DNA from: Pseudomonas sp. MTM4
GTDB lineage: Bacteria > Pseudomonadota > Gammaproteobacteria > Pseudomonadales > Pseudomonadaceae
DNA length: 64,000 nucleotides
Assembly (NCBI RefSeq): GCF_019355055.1
Contig: NZ_CP048411.1
Coordinates: 2,879,501-2,943,500 of the forward strand
Direction of reading: 5' to 3'
The notes under the pieces were generated by a model that searched no databases, had not been told where the DNA came from, and saw only the letters and a list, made by a program, of their open reading frames with translations. The position numbers and the translations under genes are program-made. Numbering within the stretch: position 1 is the first letter of the stretch; each line of letters starts with the position of its first letter. Below, piece by piece: positions 45,603 through 54,047 of the stretch.

Positions 45603-46933
45603 GCTTGCGCCTGCGCCTGACCCTTACCCTCGGCTCGGCCTTCGTGCTGCTCTGGGCGCTGGCCGCGACCTGGATGCTCTTCGATGTTCGCAATCAGTTG
45701 ATGCAGTCCCTCGATCAGCGCCTTGCTGCGTCGGCGCGGATGGTTGCGGGTCTGTTGGTGCAACTGCCGCAACCGCAACTGGGCGAAGGCGGTATCACCC
45801 GGCTGAGTGCGGAACAGCTTGGCATCGAAAACGGCCTGGCCTGCCAGATCAGCTCCTTGCGGGGTGAAATCCTGGCGCGCAGCCATGCGGCGCCAGACAG
45901 CACGCTCGACGCTCAGCGCACCGGCTTTCACGACCAGATGATTGGCGATACCGCCTGGCGTAGTTTCACCTTCATCCAGAACGGCATGCGCATCACCACG
46001 GCCGATCGCCTTGACGAGCGCACCGCACTCCAGCGCTCGGTGCTCCTGGCCGCGGCACTGCCGGTGTTCGTCGCGTTGCTGGGCAGCCTGATCGTGTTGT
46101 GGATCGGAATCGGCAACGGCCTTGCGCCACTCAGACGCATCCGCACGGCCCTGGCGCAGCGCAGCGCCGACTCGGTAGAGCCGTTGCACATCGAGCGACT
46201 GCCGCGAGAGCTGACGCCCCTGGTCGAAACCCAGAACCAGCTGTTCGCGCGGATCGCGCACATGCTCGAACGCGAACGTCGGCTCACCGATGACGCCGCC
46301 CATGAACTGCGCAGCCCGCTGACCGCCATCAAGACCCACCTGCAGGTCGCGGCCATGACCGAGGGCGATACCGCGAAACGGGCATTGGCCCAGGCCGAGG
46401 TCGGCACGGATCGCCTGCACCGGATCCTCGAACAGCTGCTCATGCTGGCGCGGGTCGAAGGTCGCGTGTCCTTCAATGACGGCCTCAGCTGCACGGCCCT
46501 CGACGTCGCGCAGCTGGCGATCGCTGACGCCAGTCAGCAGCCCGGGCCGCACATCGAGCTGTGCGGGGCGCAAGATGTCTGCCCTCACCCACTGGCGATG
46601 CCGCCCACCCTGGCGGTCGCGGCGTTGCGCAACCTGCTCGACAATGCCCGCCGCCATACCCGGCACGGCACAGCCATCCGCTTGACGCTCTCACAGCTGG
46701 ATGAACGCCGGGTTCGCTTCAGCGTGCAGGATCACGGCCCGGCCATCCCGCCGGAAATGCTCGAGCGTCTGACGGAGCGCTTCTGGCGCAGCGGCGAAGG
46801 TGAAGGCAGTGGTCTGGGCCTGTCCATCGTCAAGGCGATCGCCGAGCGCTGTGCCTGCGATCTGCGTTTCGAGCCGCAGGCGGACGGCCTCATCGTCGAG
46901 TTGGTGGTCAGCCTGCAGGCTCCCGCTCCCTGA
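45599..46933 (+). CDS. Sensor histidine kinase partner
   Basis: Membrane kinase of 444 residues. Helices at about 8-28 and 150-172, periplasmic domain between, HAMP-like linker, phospho-His box DDAAHELRSPLTAIK, N box (NLLDNARRHT) and GLGLSI. QseC-like layout. Its regulator gene precedes it with an ATGA overlap. A single copy of each domain and no odd residues are seen. Confidence 0.9.
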   Translation: MSLRLRLTLTLGSAFVLLWALAATWMLFDVRNQLMQSLDQRLAASARMVAGLLVQLPQPQLGEGGITRLSAEQLGIENGLACQISSLRGEILARSHAAPDSTLDAQRTGFHDQMIGDTAWRSFTFIQNGMRITTADRLDERTALQRSVLLAAALPVFVALLGSLIVLWIGIGNGLAPLRRIRTALAQRSADSVEPLHIERLPRELTPLVETQNQLFARIAHMLERERRLTDDAAHELRSPLTAIKTHLQVAAMTEGDTAKRALAQAEVGTDRLHRILEQLLMLARVEGRVSFNDGLSCTALDVAQLAIADASQQPGPHIELCGAQDVCPHPLAMPPTLAVAALRNLLDNARRHTRHGTAIRLTLSQLDERRVRFSVQDHGPAIPPEMLERLTERFWRSGEGEGSGLGLSIVKAIAERCACDLRFEPQADGLIVELVVSLQAPAP

Positions 46934-47022
46934 AGACGGCACCTCGATAACCTGAACGTCCAGCCACGCACACCGTCCGAATAGCTGACTGAGCAATCCG
47001 TTAACCATCGTCGGAGGTGGCA

Positions 47023-48411
47023 ATGCTTGTTTTCGAACCTGTTTATACAGACGGCCTGGCGCAGATTTCCTATCTGGTCGGCGACAGCAAGGCCGCGGTA
47101 GCCGCGGTCATCGACCCACGCCGCGACATCGATATCTACCTGCAAATGGCCAAGGCGCGAGGCCTGCGAATCGCCTACGCCATCGAAACACATATCCATG
47201 CCGACTTCGTGTCCGGCGCCCAGGCGCTGGCGAAGCGCACCGGGGCACAGATCATCGGCGGTCGCGCGGATAACTACGAGTTCGAGCTTCGCCAGGTCAG
47301 CGGTGGCGAGACGATAGAGCTCGGGCAGGCCACGCTGCAGGTCATGCACACGCCCGGGCATACGCCTGAACATATCTCCCTGCAGCTGTTCGACGCCCAG
47401 CAGGGCGACCAGCCGATCGCGCTGTTTACCGGCGATACCCTGTTCAACCTGGACGTCGGGCGCCCCGACCTGCTGGGCGAAGGCAGCGAACGAAAGCTGG
47501 CCGGCGCGCTGTACCACACACTTTTCGATCACTACCTGCCCCTTGGCGACAGGATTGAAATCTACCCCTGCCACGGCGCCGGCTCGGCCTGCGGCAAGTC
47601 TATCGGCGACCGTCGCCACTCCACGCTCGGCAGCGAGCGTCTCTTCAACCCCGCGTTGCGCGAGCAGCGGAGCGAGGACGCGTTCATCGATTGGCTACTG
47701 GCGGACATGCCGGAACCACCCCGTCACTACGCGCGCCTGAAAAAACTGAACTTGCGCCCAGCGGTGCAGATAGAAGGCCCTGCCCTGCCGCCGCCCCTCG
47801 CCCCGTCCGACTTCGAGGCACTGGCCGCGCACGACATGCAGGTTGTGGACGTCCGCTCGATCCTCGCGTTTGGCGGCGGGCACGTGCCCGGGGCGGTCAA
47901 CATCGCCCTGCGCAACGAGTTCGTGAACTGGGCGGGCCGGATGCTCGACGACGCTCGCCCGATCCTGCTGGTGGGCGAATCGGCCGACGATGTCCACCAG
48001 GCTGTCACCCAGCTCTACCGGATAGGCCTGGACGATATTCGCGGCTATCTGCGCAACGGCATGACGGACTGGCAGAACGCGGCGCTACCGCTGAACAGGC
48101 TTCAGGAATGGACGGTTCATGAACTGAATGCACGTCGTGAAGCGCCCGATGTACAGGTGCTGGATGTACGCAGCCCCCAAGAGGTTGCGGCGGGTCGGGT
48201 GCCTGGCGCCAGGCACATCTTCGTCGCGCACCTCGCCGACCGGCTCAACGAGCTGGATCCGGACAAGACCACCGTCACCTACTGCGGATCCGGCTATCGC
48301 GCCTCCATCGCTGCCAGCATCCTCAAGAAAGCCGGCTTTCGTGATGTGGCCAATGTCCCCGGTTCCTGGATGGCCTGGAAGGCGGCAAACCTGCCGGTCC
48401 AGGAAGGCTAA
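47023..48411 (+). CDS. Persulfide dioxygenase-rhodanese fusion, CstB-like
   Basis: Sulfane-sulfur oxidising enzyme, 462 residues. GGAGG lies six bases before the ATG at 47023. Residues 1-250: metallo-beta-lactamase fold with THIHADFVSGA, HTPGHTPEHISL and GDTLF, i.e. the iron-binding persulfide dioxygenase core. Next is a rhodanese domain without its Cys (LVGESADDVHQA at the active-loop position). The C-terminal rhodanese has the full loop VTYCGSGYRAS. MBL, pseudo-rhodanese, rhodanese is the layout of S. aureus CstB, which turns persulfides into thiosulfate. That product would feed TsdA nearby. Confidence 0.88.
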   Translation: MLVFEPVYTDGLAQISYLVGDSKAAVAAVIDPRRDIDIYLQMAKARGLRIAYAIETHIHADFVSGAQALAKRTGAQIIGGRADNYEFELRQVSGGETIELGQATLQVMHTPGHTPEHISLQLFDAQQGDQPIALFTGDTLFNLDVGRPDLLGEGSERKLAGALYHTLFDHYLPLGDRIEIYPCHGAGSACGKSIGDRRHSTLGSERLFNPALREQRSEDAFIDWLLADMPEPPRHYARLKKLNLRPAVQIEGPALPPPLAPSDFEALAAHDMQVVDVRSILAFGGGHVPGAVNIALRNEFVNWAGRMLDDARPILLVGESADDVHQAVTQLYRIGLDDIRGYLRNGMTDWQNAALPLNRLQEWTVHELNARREAPDVQVLDVRSPQEVAAGRVPGARHIFVAHLADRLNELDPDKTTVTYCGSGYRASIAASILKKAGFRDVANVPGSWMAWKAANLPVQEG

Positions 48412-48466
48412 GGTCTTATCCGGTCGCGCGGCGCAGGTGTCTGGCTTGCCACCTGCGGGTGCGCGA

Positions 48467-49249
48467 TCAGAAGGCGACTTGAAGCAGCAAGGCCGACGCG
48501 GCAACAGCCGCGACCAATCCGAAGCCCCGCTGCAGCAGGCGCCCGTCCAGGCGAGAGGAAACCGTGCGGCCGGCGAACATCCCGAGCACGGCACCGGCCG
48601 AGAATGGCAGCGCCACTGCCCACTGGATGCCACCCGTCAGCGCGGCGGACAACACGCCGCTGACCGACACCAGGCCGATGACCGCCAACGACGTGGCGGC
48701 AATCGAACGCATCGGCAGATCACTGAAGCGACTGAGCGCCGGCACCAGCACGAACCCGCCGCCGACCCCCAGCAAGCCGGAGAGGAAACCGGCCAAGGTG
48801 CCGGAGGCGGCGACGGTCGCTGCACAGCGTGAGGTCCAGTGAAAGCGGCCCGTCTGCGGGTTCAGCCGACAGGGCACGGCTCTCGGGGTCGTGTCATCGC
48901 TCGGCGGGCGCCTGAATGCCCTGAAGGCGACCCAGAACATCACCAGCGCAAACACCACGGCAAGCACATCGTGCGCTACCCGCGCGGCCACCCAGAGGCC
49001 GACGGGCGCGAGCAACACGCCACAGCAGGCCATCAGGGCCGCCGCCTTGTACCGGACAATGCCGTCCCTCAGACCAATCACTGCCCCGACCCAGGCCGCG
49101 AATCCGACCGCCATCAACCCGATTGGCGCGGCCTGATGCAGCTCGAGCCCGACCACGAAGATCAGCAACGGCACGGTGAGGATGCCGCCGCCGGCACCGG
49201 TCAGCGCCAGGACGAGGCCGACCAATAGCCCAAGCCCGATCTCAACCAT
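48467..49249 (-). CDS. TauE/SafE-family sulfite/anion exporter
   Basis: Inner-membrane permease of about eight helices, 260 residues from the ATG at 49249 (MVEIGLGLLVGLVLALTGAGGG is the family N-terminus; the in-frame upstream start lacks it). The second repeat begins TLAGFLSGLLGVGGGFVLVP, the mirrored Gly-rich motif. Family members move sulfite, sulfoacetate or related anions. It is surrounded by sulfur genes, so export of sulfite or thiosulfate is plausible. Leftward, convergent with the fusion gene. Confidence 0.85.
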   Translation of the reverse strand: MVEIGLGLLVGLVLALTGAGGGILTVPLLIFVVGLELHQAAPIGLMAVGFAAWVGAVIGLRDGIVRYKAAALMACCGVLLAPVGLWVAARVAHDVLAVVFALVMFWVAFRAFRRPPSDDTTPRAVPCRLNPQTGRFHWTSRCAATVAASGTLAGFLSGLLGVGGGFVLVPALSRFSDLPMRSIAATSLAVIGLVSVSGVLSAALTGGIQWAVALPFSAGAVLGMFAGRTVSSRLDGRLLQRGFGLVAAVAASALLLQVAF

Positions 49250-49303
49250 CGTTGCGCTCCGGAAGCCTTGGATCACCTTTCGATTTAGAGCGACTGCAAC
49301 CTA

Positions 49304-49729
49304 TCACTGCGGCTTCCCTGAGAAGCGTGTCTGCAACTCGTAGAGCGCCATACCCGCCAACATGGCGAGGACAAAGATCAAGGGTTCGCTCCGACCACTC
49401 AAAAGCGTCGCGACCGCCGGACCCGGACAATAGCCAGCCAGCCCCCATCCCGCTCCGAATGCCAGGCTGCCCAGTACAAGAGGGCGATCGATCCGGGTGG
49501 CGGTGGGCATTCGCATGATATCTCCCAGCACCGCCCGGGACCGTTTGGAGGCGAAATAGAACCCGACACTGGCGACCGCAATCGCACCGCCCATAACGAA
49601 CGCGAGCGAGGGGTCCCACGGCCCGGCCAGATCGAGAAAGGCGATCACTTTGGACGGATCGGCCATCCCTGACAGGATCAGGCCAAGGCCGAAAACCAGC
49701 CCCGCTACAAAGGCGCTCAGCAATTTCAT
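49304..49729 (-). CDS. YeeE/YedE-family membrane protein (short half, DUF6691-like)
   Basis: 141 residues with four helices. Signature GAGWGLAGYCPGPAVATLLSG includes the Cys thought to handle thiosulfate or sulfane sulfur. Together with the 143-residue gene upstream it equals one full YeeE-type transporter split into two. Such pairs (PmpA/PmpB-like) often accompany persulfide genes. 9 bp separate the two, so they are co-expressed. Confidence 0.85.
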   Translation of the reverse strand: MKLLSAFVAGLVFGLGLILSGMADPSKVIAFLDLAGPWDPSLAFVMGGAIAVASVGFYFASKRSRAVLGDIMRMPTATRIDRPLVLGSLAFGAGWGLAGYCPGPAVATLLSGRSEPLIFVLAMLAGMALYELQTRFSGKPQ

Positions 49730-49738
49730 GGCAACTCC

Positions 49739-50170
49739 TCAGCCCAGCAGGTGGCGGATGACGAACACGGTTAGAAAGCCGCTGGCCATGAACGCGGCCG
49801 TCGCGACCAGCGAGCGCGGCGACCGTCGCGACAACCCGCAGACGCCATGCCCGCTCGTACAACCGGAGCCATACCGCGTGCCGATCCCGACCAACACACC
49901 AGCCGCGATCAGCGTCAAGGTGCTCGCCTCTACTTCGATGTCTGGTTGCTCGAACGCGGCCTGAAACAGCACCGGCGCGATCACCAGCCCGGCAATGAAT
50001 GCAACACGCCAGAGCACATCGCCTTTGCCTGGCCGCAGCAAGCCGCCGATCACGCCGCTGATGCCCGCGATTCTCCCGCTCAACAGGATAAATAAGGTCG
50101 CAGCAAGACCGATCAGCGCGCCCCCTGCGAGCGAGGACCACGGTGTGAAATGTGCCCAGTCAATCGTCAT
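49739..50170 (-). CDS. YeeE/YedE-family membrane protein (other half)
   Basis: 143 residues, four helices, with the family signature [22 protein letters not shown], in which the two cysteines are typical of sulfur-compound channels. It starts with an ATGA overlap on the sensor gene and is followed by its partner half. Predicted role: uptake or movement of thiosulfate or sulfane-sulfur compounds. Confidence 0.86.
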   Translation of the reverse strand: MTIDWAHFTPWSSLAGGALIGLAATLFILLSGRIAGISGVIGGLLRPGKGDVLWRVAFIAGLVIAPVLFQAAFEQPDIEVEASTLTLIAAGVLVGIGTRYGSGCTSGHGVCGLSRRSPRSLVATAAFMASGFLTVFVIRHLLG

Positions 50171-50505
50171 GCCGAGGGTTCCTCGCGTTCGGGATGCTGA
50201 CAGTAAAGCCGGTAAAGCACCTGCATAACCTCCATCGCTTGAGGGCTGGCGATGCTGTAATGCACTTGCTTGCCCTCGCGTCGGGTGCTGACCAAGCCGT
50301 TATGGCGCAGCACCGTGAGCTGCTGCGACAGGGTCGGCTGCACAATGCCCGTCGCACTGGCGAGGTCACCCACGCAGTGCTCGCCCTGGGTCAGCTGGCA
50401 GAGCAACAACAGGCGGTCGGGGTTGCCGAGCACTTTCAGCAAGCCGCAGGCGTCCGCGGCACTGCGACGAAGCGTTTCGATATCGATTTCTGCCATGTGG
50501 GCCAT
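50167..50505 (-). CDS. ArsR-family persulfide sensor, BigR/SqrR-like
   Basis: Repressor that senses reactive sulfur. 112 residues from the ATG at 50505 (an ATG at 50496 is equally possible; the longer frame from 50616 is not credible). Winged-helix fold with [21 protein letters not shown]. The Cys in [12 protein letters not shown] and the Cys in LYRLYCQH are exactly 66 residues apart, the spacing of the redox pair of BigR and SqrR, which form a tetrasulfide bridge. Two further Cys are present. Overlaps the YeeE-type gene. Expected to control the sulfur genes on either side, including the divergent unit at 50693. Confidence 0.85.
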   Translation of the reverse strand: MAHMAEIDIETLRRSAADACGLLKVLGNPDRLLLLCQLTQGEHCVGDLASATGIVQPTLSQQLTVLRHNGLVSTRREGKQVHYSIASPQAMEVMQVLYRLYCQHPEREEPSA

Positions 50506-50692
50506 TTTGTTCAGGTGGGTCAGGTGGATTTGACAATACGATTTATCAATATATATTTCAATAGATCGTATCAACACGGCAGCGGACGCCCGGTCGGAAC
50601 TCGACCTCCCGCACACGCCCTACAATTATGCGGCATCGCTGTGACTTTCACCTCGCCGCGCCCACCCCGTCGGCGCGAACCTGGAGATCAAC

Positions 50693-51142
50693 ATGTCATC
50701 GATACAGCAAAACAGTACCAATCATGACCAGGCGGACAGGGTTCGCCGCTCAACGTCCCAACCTGTGAACCAGGAAATCGATCGGCAAACGGACGAGAAC
50801 ATTCGTCGATTCAGCGGGATGGGGCGAAGCGCAATCCTTCAGCGTATCGACGCCCTGGATCGCGAGTGGGACGTGGAACGCGTGCTCGAGGTCAATGCCT
50901 CCTCGCTCGCGCTGTCTGGCTTGCTACTTGGCCTGACAGCGAACCGAAAGTGGTTTCTGCTGCCTGGCGTCGTGCTGCCGTTTCTTCTGCAACACGGCTT
51001 GCAGGGCTGGTGCCCGCCGCTGGCGATCTTGCGCCGGCTGGGTATCCGCACGCGGGGCGAGATCGATCAGGAAAAGTATGCACTGCTCAGTGCGCTGGAA
51101 CAGGCACCGCTGAACACTCACCACTCGCCGAGACCATCATGA
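50693..51142 (+). CDS. YgaP-like (DUF2892-type) membrane protein with long head
   Basis: 149 residues. Hydrophilic first 80 residues with an amphipathic helix, then two hydrophobic segments (LALSGLLLGLTA and WFLLPGVVLPFLLQHGL) and the ending GWCPPLAILRRLGIRTRGEI, the pattern of YgaP-type inner-membrane rhodanese anchors. No rhodanese domain is present in this protein. Overlaps the following MBL gene (ATGA), so they are coupled. Confidence 0.7.
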   Translation: MSSIQQNSTNHDQADRVRRSTSQPVNQEIDRQTDENIRRFSGMGRSAILQRIDALDREWDVERVLEVNASSLALSGLLLGLTANRKWFLLPGVVLPFLLQHGLQGWCPPLAILRRLGIRTRGEIDQEKYALLSALEQAPLNTHHSPRPS

Positions 51143-51888
51143 TATTTCGCCAGCTGTTCGAGCCCGTGTCGTCCACCTATACCTACGTACTCGGATGCGA
51201 GGACACCGGCCAGGCCGTGCTCATCGACCCGGTCATTTCCGCAACGGACCGCGACCTGGCCGAGCTGGCCAGGCTGGACCTGCAGCTGGCGTTCACCTTG
51301 GACACCCATATACATGCCGACCACATCACCGCCGCGCTGGAGCTGAAGAAGCAGACCGGCTGCCGTATCGCGGGGCCGGCTATCGATAAGTTGCCCTGCA
51401 CGGATGTGGGCATTGAAGAAGGTGTTCCTTTCATCGTCGGCAGCCTGCAGTTCACACCCTTGCATACCCCCGGACACACCGACGGGCATTTTGCCTATCT
51501 CCTCGGTGATCGCCTGTTCAGCGGTGATGCGTTGCTCATCGACGGCTGCGGTAGGACTGACTTTCAGAACGGCAGCGCCGACGACCTGTTTCACAGCGTT
51601 AGAAACAAGCTGTTCACGCTGCCAGACGACACCCTGGTCTATCCCGGCCATGACTACAGCGGTCGACGAGTCTCGACCATCGCCCAGGAAAAGCAGCGCA
51701 ACCCCCGACTCGGTGAAGCGATAACGTTGGAGCGCTTCCGCGACATCATGGCGGAACTGAACTTGCCCTATCCCGCGTTCATCGATCATGCCGTGCCGGG
51801 GAATCGCCAGTGCGGTGTCTGCCCACCCGACCTGACGGATAATTTCCGCCGCTATTGCGAACAGGTTGAGCACAGTCCTCAGGGTTGA
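51139..51888 (+). CDS. ETHE1-like MBL-fold persulfide dioxygenase
   Basis: 249 residues from the ATG at 51139, which overlaps the previous stop (ATGA). Metal-binding motifs TLDTHIHADHITAALELKKQTG, HTPGHTDGHFAYLLGD, GDALLIDGCGRTDFQ and YPGHDY are those of ETHE1-type glutathione persulfide dioxygenases (His/His/Asp iron site). The end reads RQCGVCPPD. This is the second persulfide dioxygenase-like gene within 5 kb; it lacks rhodanese domains. Probably under the nearby BigR-like repressor. Confidence 0.88.
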   Translation: MIFRQLFEPVSSTYTYVLGCEDTGQAVLIDPVISATDRDLAELARLDLQLAFTLDTHIHADHITAALELKKQTGCRIAGPAIDKLPCTDVGIEEGVPFIVGSLQFTPLHTPGHTDGHFAYLLGDRLFSGDALLIDGCGRTDFQNGSADDLFHSVRNKLFTLPDDTLVYPGHDYSGRRVSTIAQEKQRNPRLGEAITLERFRDIMAELNLPYPAFIDHAVPGNRQCGVCPPDLTDNFRRYCEQVEHSPQG

Positions 51889-51989
51889 GCACGTCATGCC
51901 AGCCCCCGTGAGGCCCGGGGAATCGATCACCGTTCGCAGCCTCCAGGCGACGTTACCAAGAATCCATTTCGCTACGTGAGGAATTGAAT

Positions 51990-52196
51990 ATGAAGAGCCC
52001 AGATCGACCCCGTTTCGGCGTGAGCGCAGACCGGCAATCGGGAAGCCGCCGCGTTCGCTATGTCGAAACCAACCGCCCAGATAGCCAGAACTGCACGATT
52101 TGCCAGCTGGATGAAGAAAACCCATCGCCAGTCGAGGCGTCTTCCAGCGCGCACGATACCGGTGAGCAGAAGCCCGGCGCCAAGTCGGAGCGGTAG
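51990..52196 (+). CDS. Small hydrophilic hypothetical protein
   Basis: 68 residues, GAGG eleven bases before the ATG. Basic N-terminal half (RPRFGVSADRQSGSRRVRY), one CTIC pair (residues about 35-38), acidic/Ser-rich tail. No recognised family; CxxC could bind metal or be redox-active. It lies 101 bp after the MBL gene. Confidence 0.45.
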   Translation: MKSPDRPRFGVSADRQSGSRRVRYVETNRPDSQNCTICQLDEENPSPVEASSSAHDTGEQKPGAKSER

Positions 52197-52546
52197 GGCC
52201 TCCGACGCCCCTAGTGAACGCGGCTTAGCACAAATCCCTTGCGACGAGAGCTTTGGTCTCGCCAGCCCCCGCGCACGTACCACTTCGCCAATACGAAAAA
52301 CGAACTAGGAACGAGCTAGGGATGTATCTCGGCAAACGAGCCAACGTCCGCTTTTGGCCAAAAGCAGTCAGTTACAGCCAACCGAACGAGGCTATATTTC
52401 TCGCGCCAACATCATTTCGTAGCCCCCCCTGATTGTTTCGCATCCTCCCGCCTGCCGATCGAGAGATCACGTAACCAGCGTTTCGGCTTGAATCCAGATT
52501 GAAGAGGCGATAGCGTTTCGCCATAACGCTGCATAAGGAATTGAGC
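52197..52546. other. Intergenic region before the CBASS operon
   Basis: No gene. It carries a copy of the dispersed TCCGCTTTTGGCC element (52347-52359), here the start of the palindrome GCTTTTGGCCAAAAGC, and presumably the CBASS promoter; I cannot pick a clear -35/-10. Confidence 0.5.
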
Positions 52547-54046
52547 ATGGCAAACGCGGTTTCGGCCGGATGGCACGGGCATGATTATCAAGCCCGATTT
52601 TTCTGGATTCATGCATCTGCATTAAGGGACCCTGATCAGTCACATGTCATTGAAGTCTCCTACGAGGCTGACGGTCCTAAAGCGTTCGACGACGTGATTA
52701 TTCGCTATGACCCGCCGCGGGCGAGCACTGGGCCGGTGCGCATCTCGGTTGACTACCACCAGATCAAGTTTCATGTCACTGGCGCAGGTCGATTCGGCTA
52801 CGCAGATCTCATCAATCCAGCCTTCATCGGCGCCGAATCGGTGTCTCTCCTGGAAAGATTGAAGCAGGCAAAAAAGAGCGCACCTCAGAACTCTGCTTAT
52901 CACCTTGTTACGATCGACAGCGTTAAAGATGGCGATCCACTGGGTGAGATCATTTCAGCCGTGGACTATTCCCTGCGCCTTGACAAGCTATCGGTTGGCA
53001 AAACGGACACCAGTAAAATGGGCAAGGTTCGCAAGCTGTGGCGCGAACATCTCAAGCTCGCATCGGACGACGAACTGAAGAAGGTGCTGGAGGGACTTCA
53101 TATTGCAACCGCCCAGCGGTCTCTGACTCAGCTGCGCGAAGAAGTGAACCTTCGCTTCCGAGTAGTTGGCCTGATCAGTTGCCATGACAGTTCCGAATTC
53201 CGTTTCGACGCTGCTGCAAGGTCCCTCAAGAGCAAAGGCCTGTACCAGTTTACGCGCCAGCAGTTCGAAACCCTCTGCCAAGAGGAAGGTTGGGTTCGTT
53301 CCGATCCTCCTGAGAATCTCCTCAACGTAGCCCTTCGCTCGTTTGCAGATGGTCCAACCGACCGTATAGACGCGCTACCGGAAAACACTCTTTCACTATT
53401 GCAGCACTTTGACGGCCGTCACCTCAGACCAGGCGAGGATTGGGCATCTGTAGTTCAACCCGCGGTTGAGTCGTTCCTGGCGCGAATAAAGCAATCGGAA
53501 CGCCGTATTCGATTGTTTCTGGACGTTCATACCTCAATCGCATTCCTGGCAGGACGATGCCTCGGGCTGAAATCCGGCATGGAGGTTGAGCTCGTTCAGA
53601 AGGGGCGCTCAGGGACATCTGTTTGGCGGGCAGATGACGGCAAAGATAAGAGCGCAACCGATGTCACTGTTGAACAACTCCATGCTGGTCCAGACATTGC
53701 GCTTGTGTTGAGCATATCTCGAGATGCTGTGGACGATGTGCGGGACTACGTCGCCAAGCAGCCGACGATAGGCAAGATTTTGCACATCACGCCTACAGAG
53801 GGGCCAGGCCAAAACGCCGTAGCGGGAGGGGCCCATGCCGCCCGCCTGGCGGACGACGTTGCCAAGGCAGTGGCCAAGGCTCGGGTTCCATTCGGCGCTC
53901 AAATCCACGTATTTAGCGCGGCACCGAATGCGGTCAATTTCTTTGTGGGTCAACACGCCGAAGCTATGGGCACATGCGTTTTCTACGAGTTCGATTTCAA
54001 CCGCCGCGTCGACGGTAGCTACCACCCCACCTTCAAGGTTCAATGA
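52547..54046 (+). CDS. cap4: Cap4-like CBASS effector: DNA nuclease with SAVED domain
   Basis: Nuclease of a CBASS system that cuts DNA when a cyclic oligonucleotide binds. 499 residues from the ATG at 52547 (AAGGA seven bases upstream; an in-frame TTG at 52541 also exists). N-terminal PD-(D/E)XK-like domain: E40, D49 (FDDVIIRYD) and Q72-x-K74 in YHQIKFHV. Linker helices follow. The C-terminal SAVED sensor spans about residues 300-499 (RIRLFLDVHTSIAFLAGR ... IALVLSISRDAVDDV ... IHVFSAAPNAVNFFVGQH). First gene of a compact operon, one base before the next start codon. SAVED effectors respond to cyclic trinucleotides in characterised cases. Confidence 0.9.
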   Translation: MANAVSAGWHGHDYQARFFWIHASALRDPDQSHVIEVSYEADGPKAFDDVIIRYDPPRASTGPVRISVDYHQIKFHVTGAGRFGYADLINPAFIGAESVSLLERLKQAKKSAPQNSAYHLVTIDSVKDGDPLGEIISAVDYSLRLDKLSVGKTDTSKMGKVRKLWREHLKLASDDELKKVLEGLHIATAQRSLTQLREEVNLRFRVVGLISCHDSSEFRFDAAARSLKSKGLYQFTRQQFETLCQEEGWVRSDPPENLLNVALRSFADGPTDRIDALPENTLSLLQHFDGRHLRPGEDWASVVQPAVESFLARIKQSERRIRLFLDVHTSIAFLAGRCLGLKSGMEVELVQKGRSGTSVWRADDGKDKSATDVTVEQLHAGPDIALVLSISRDAVDDVRDYVAKQPTIGKILHITPTEGPGQNAVAGGAHAARLADDVAKAVAKARVPFGAQIHVFSAAPNAVNFFVGQHAEAMGTCVFYEFDFNRRVDGSYHPTFKVQ

Positions 54047-54047
54047 C

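Noticed and set aside
45545..46666. Leftward 373-residue open frame over the second kinase gene
   Set aside because: High-GC shadow of the kinase; its composition (Arg, Gln, Gly, Ala) is that of an antisense frame.
51118..52125. Leftward 335-residue open frame over the MBL gene
   Set aside because: Antisense of the ETHE1-like gene, which has complete metal motifs on the plus strand.
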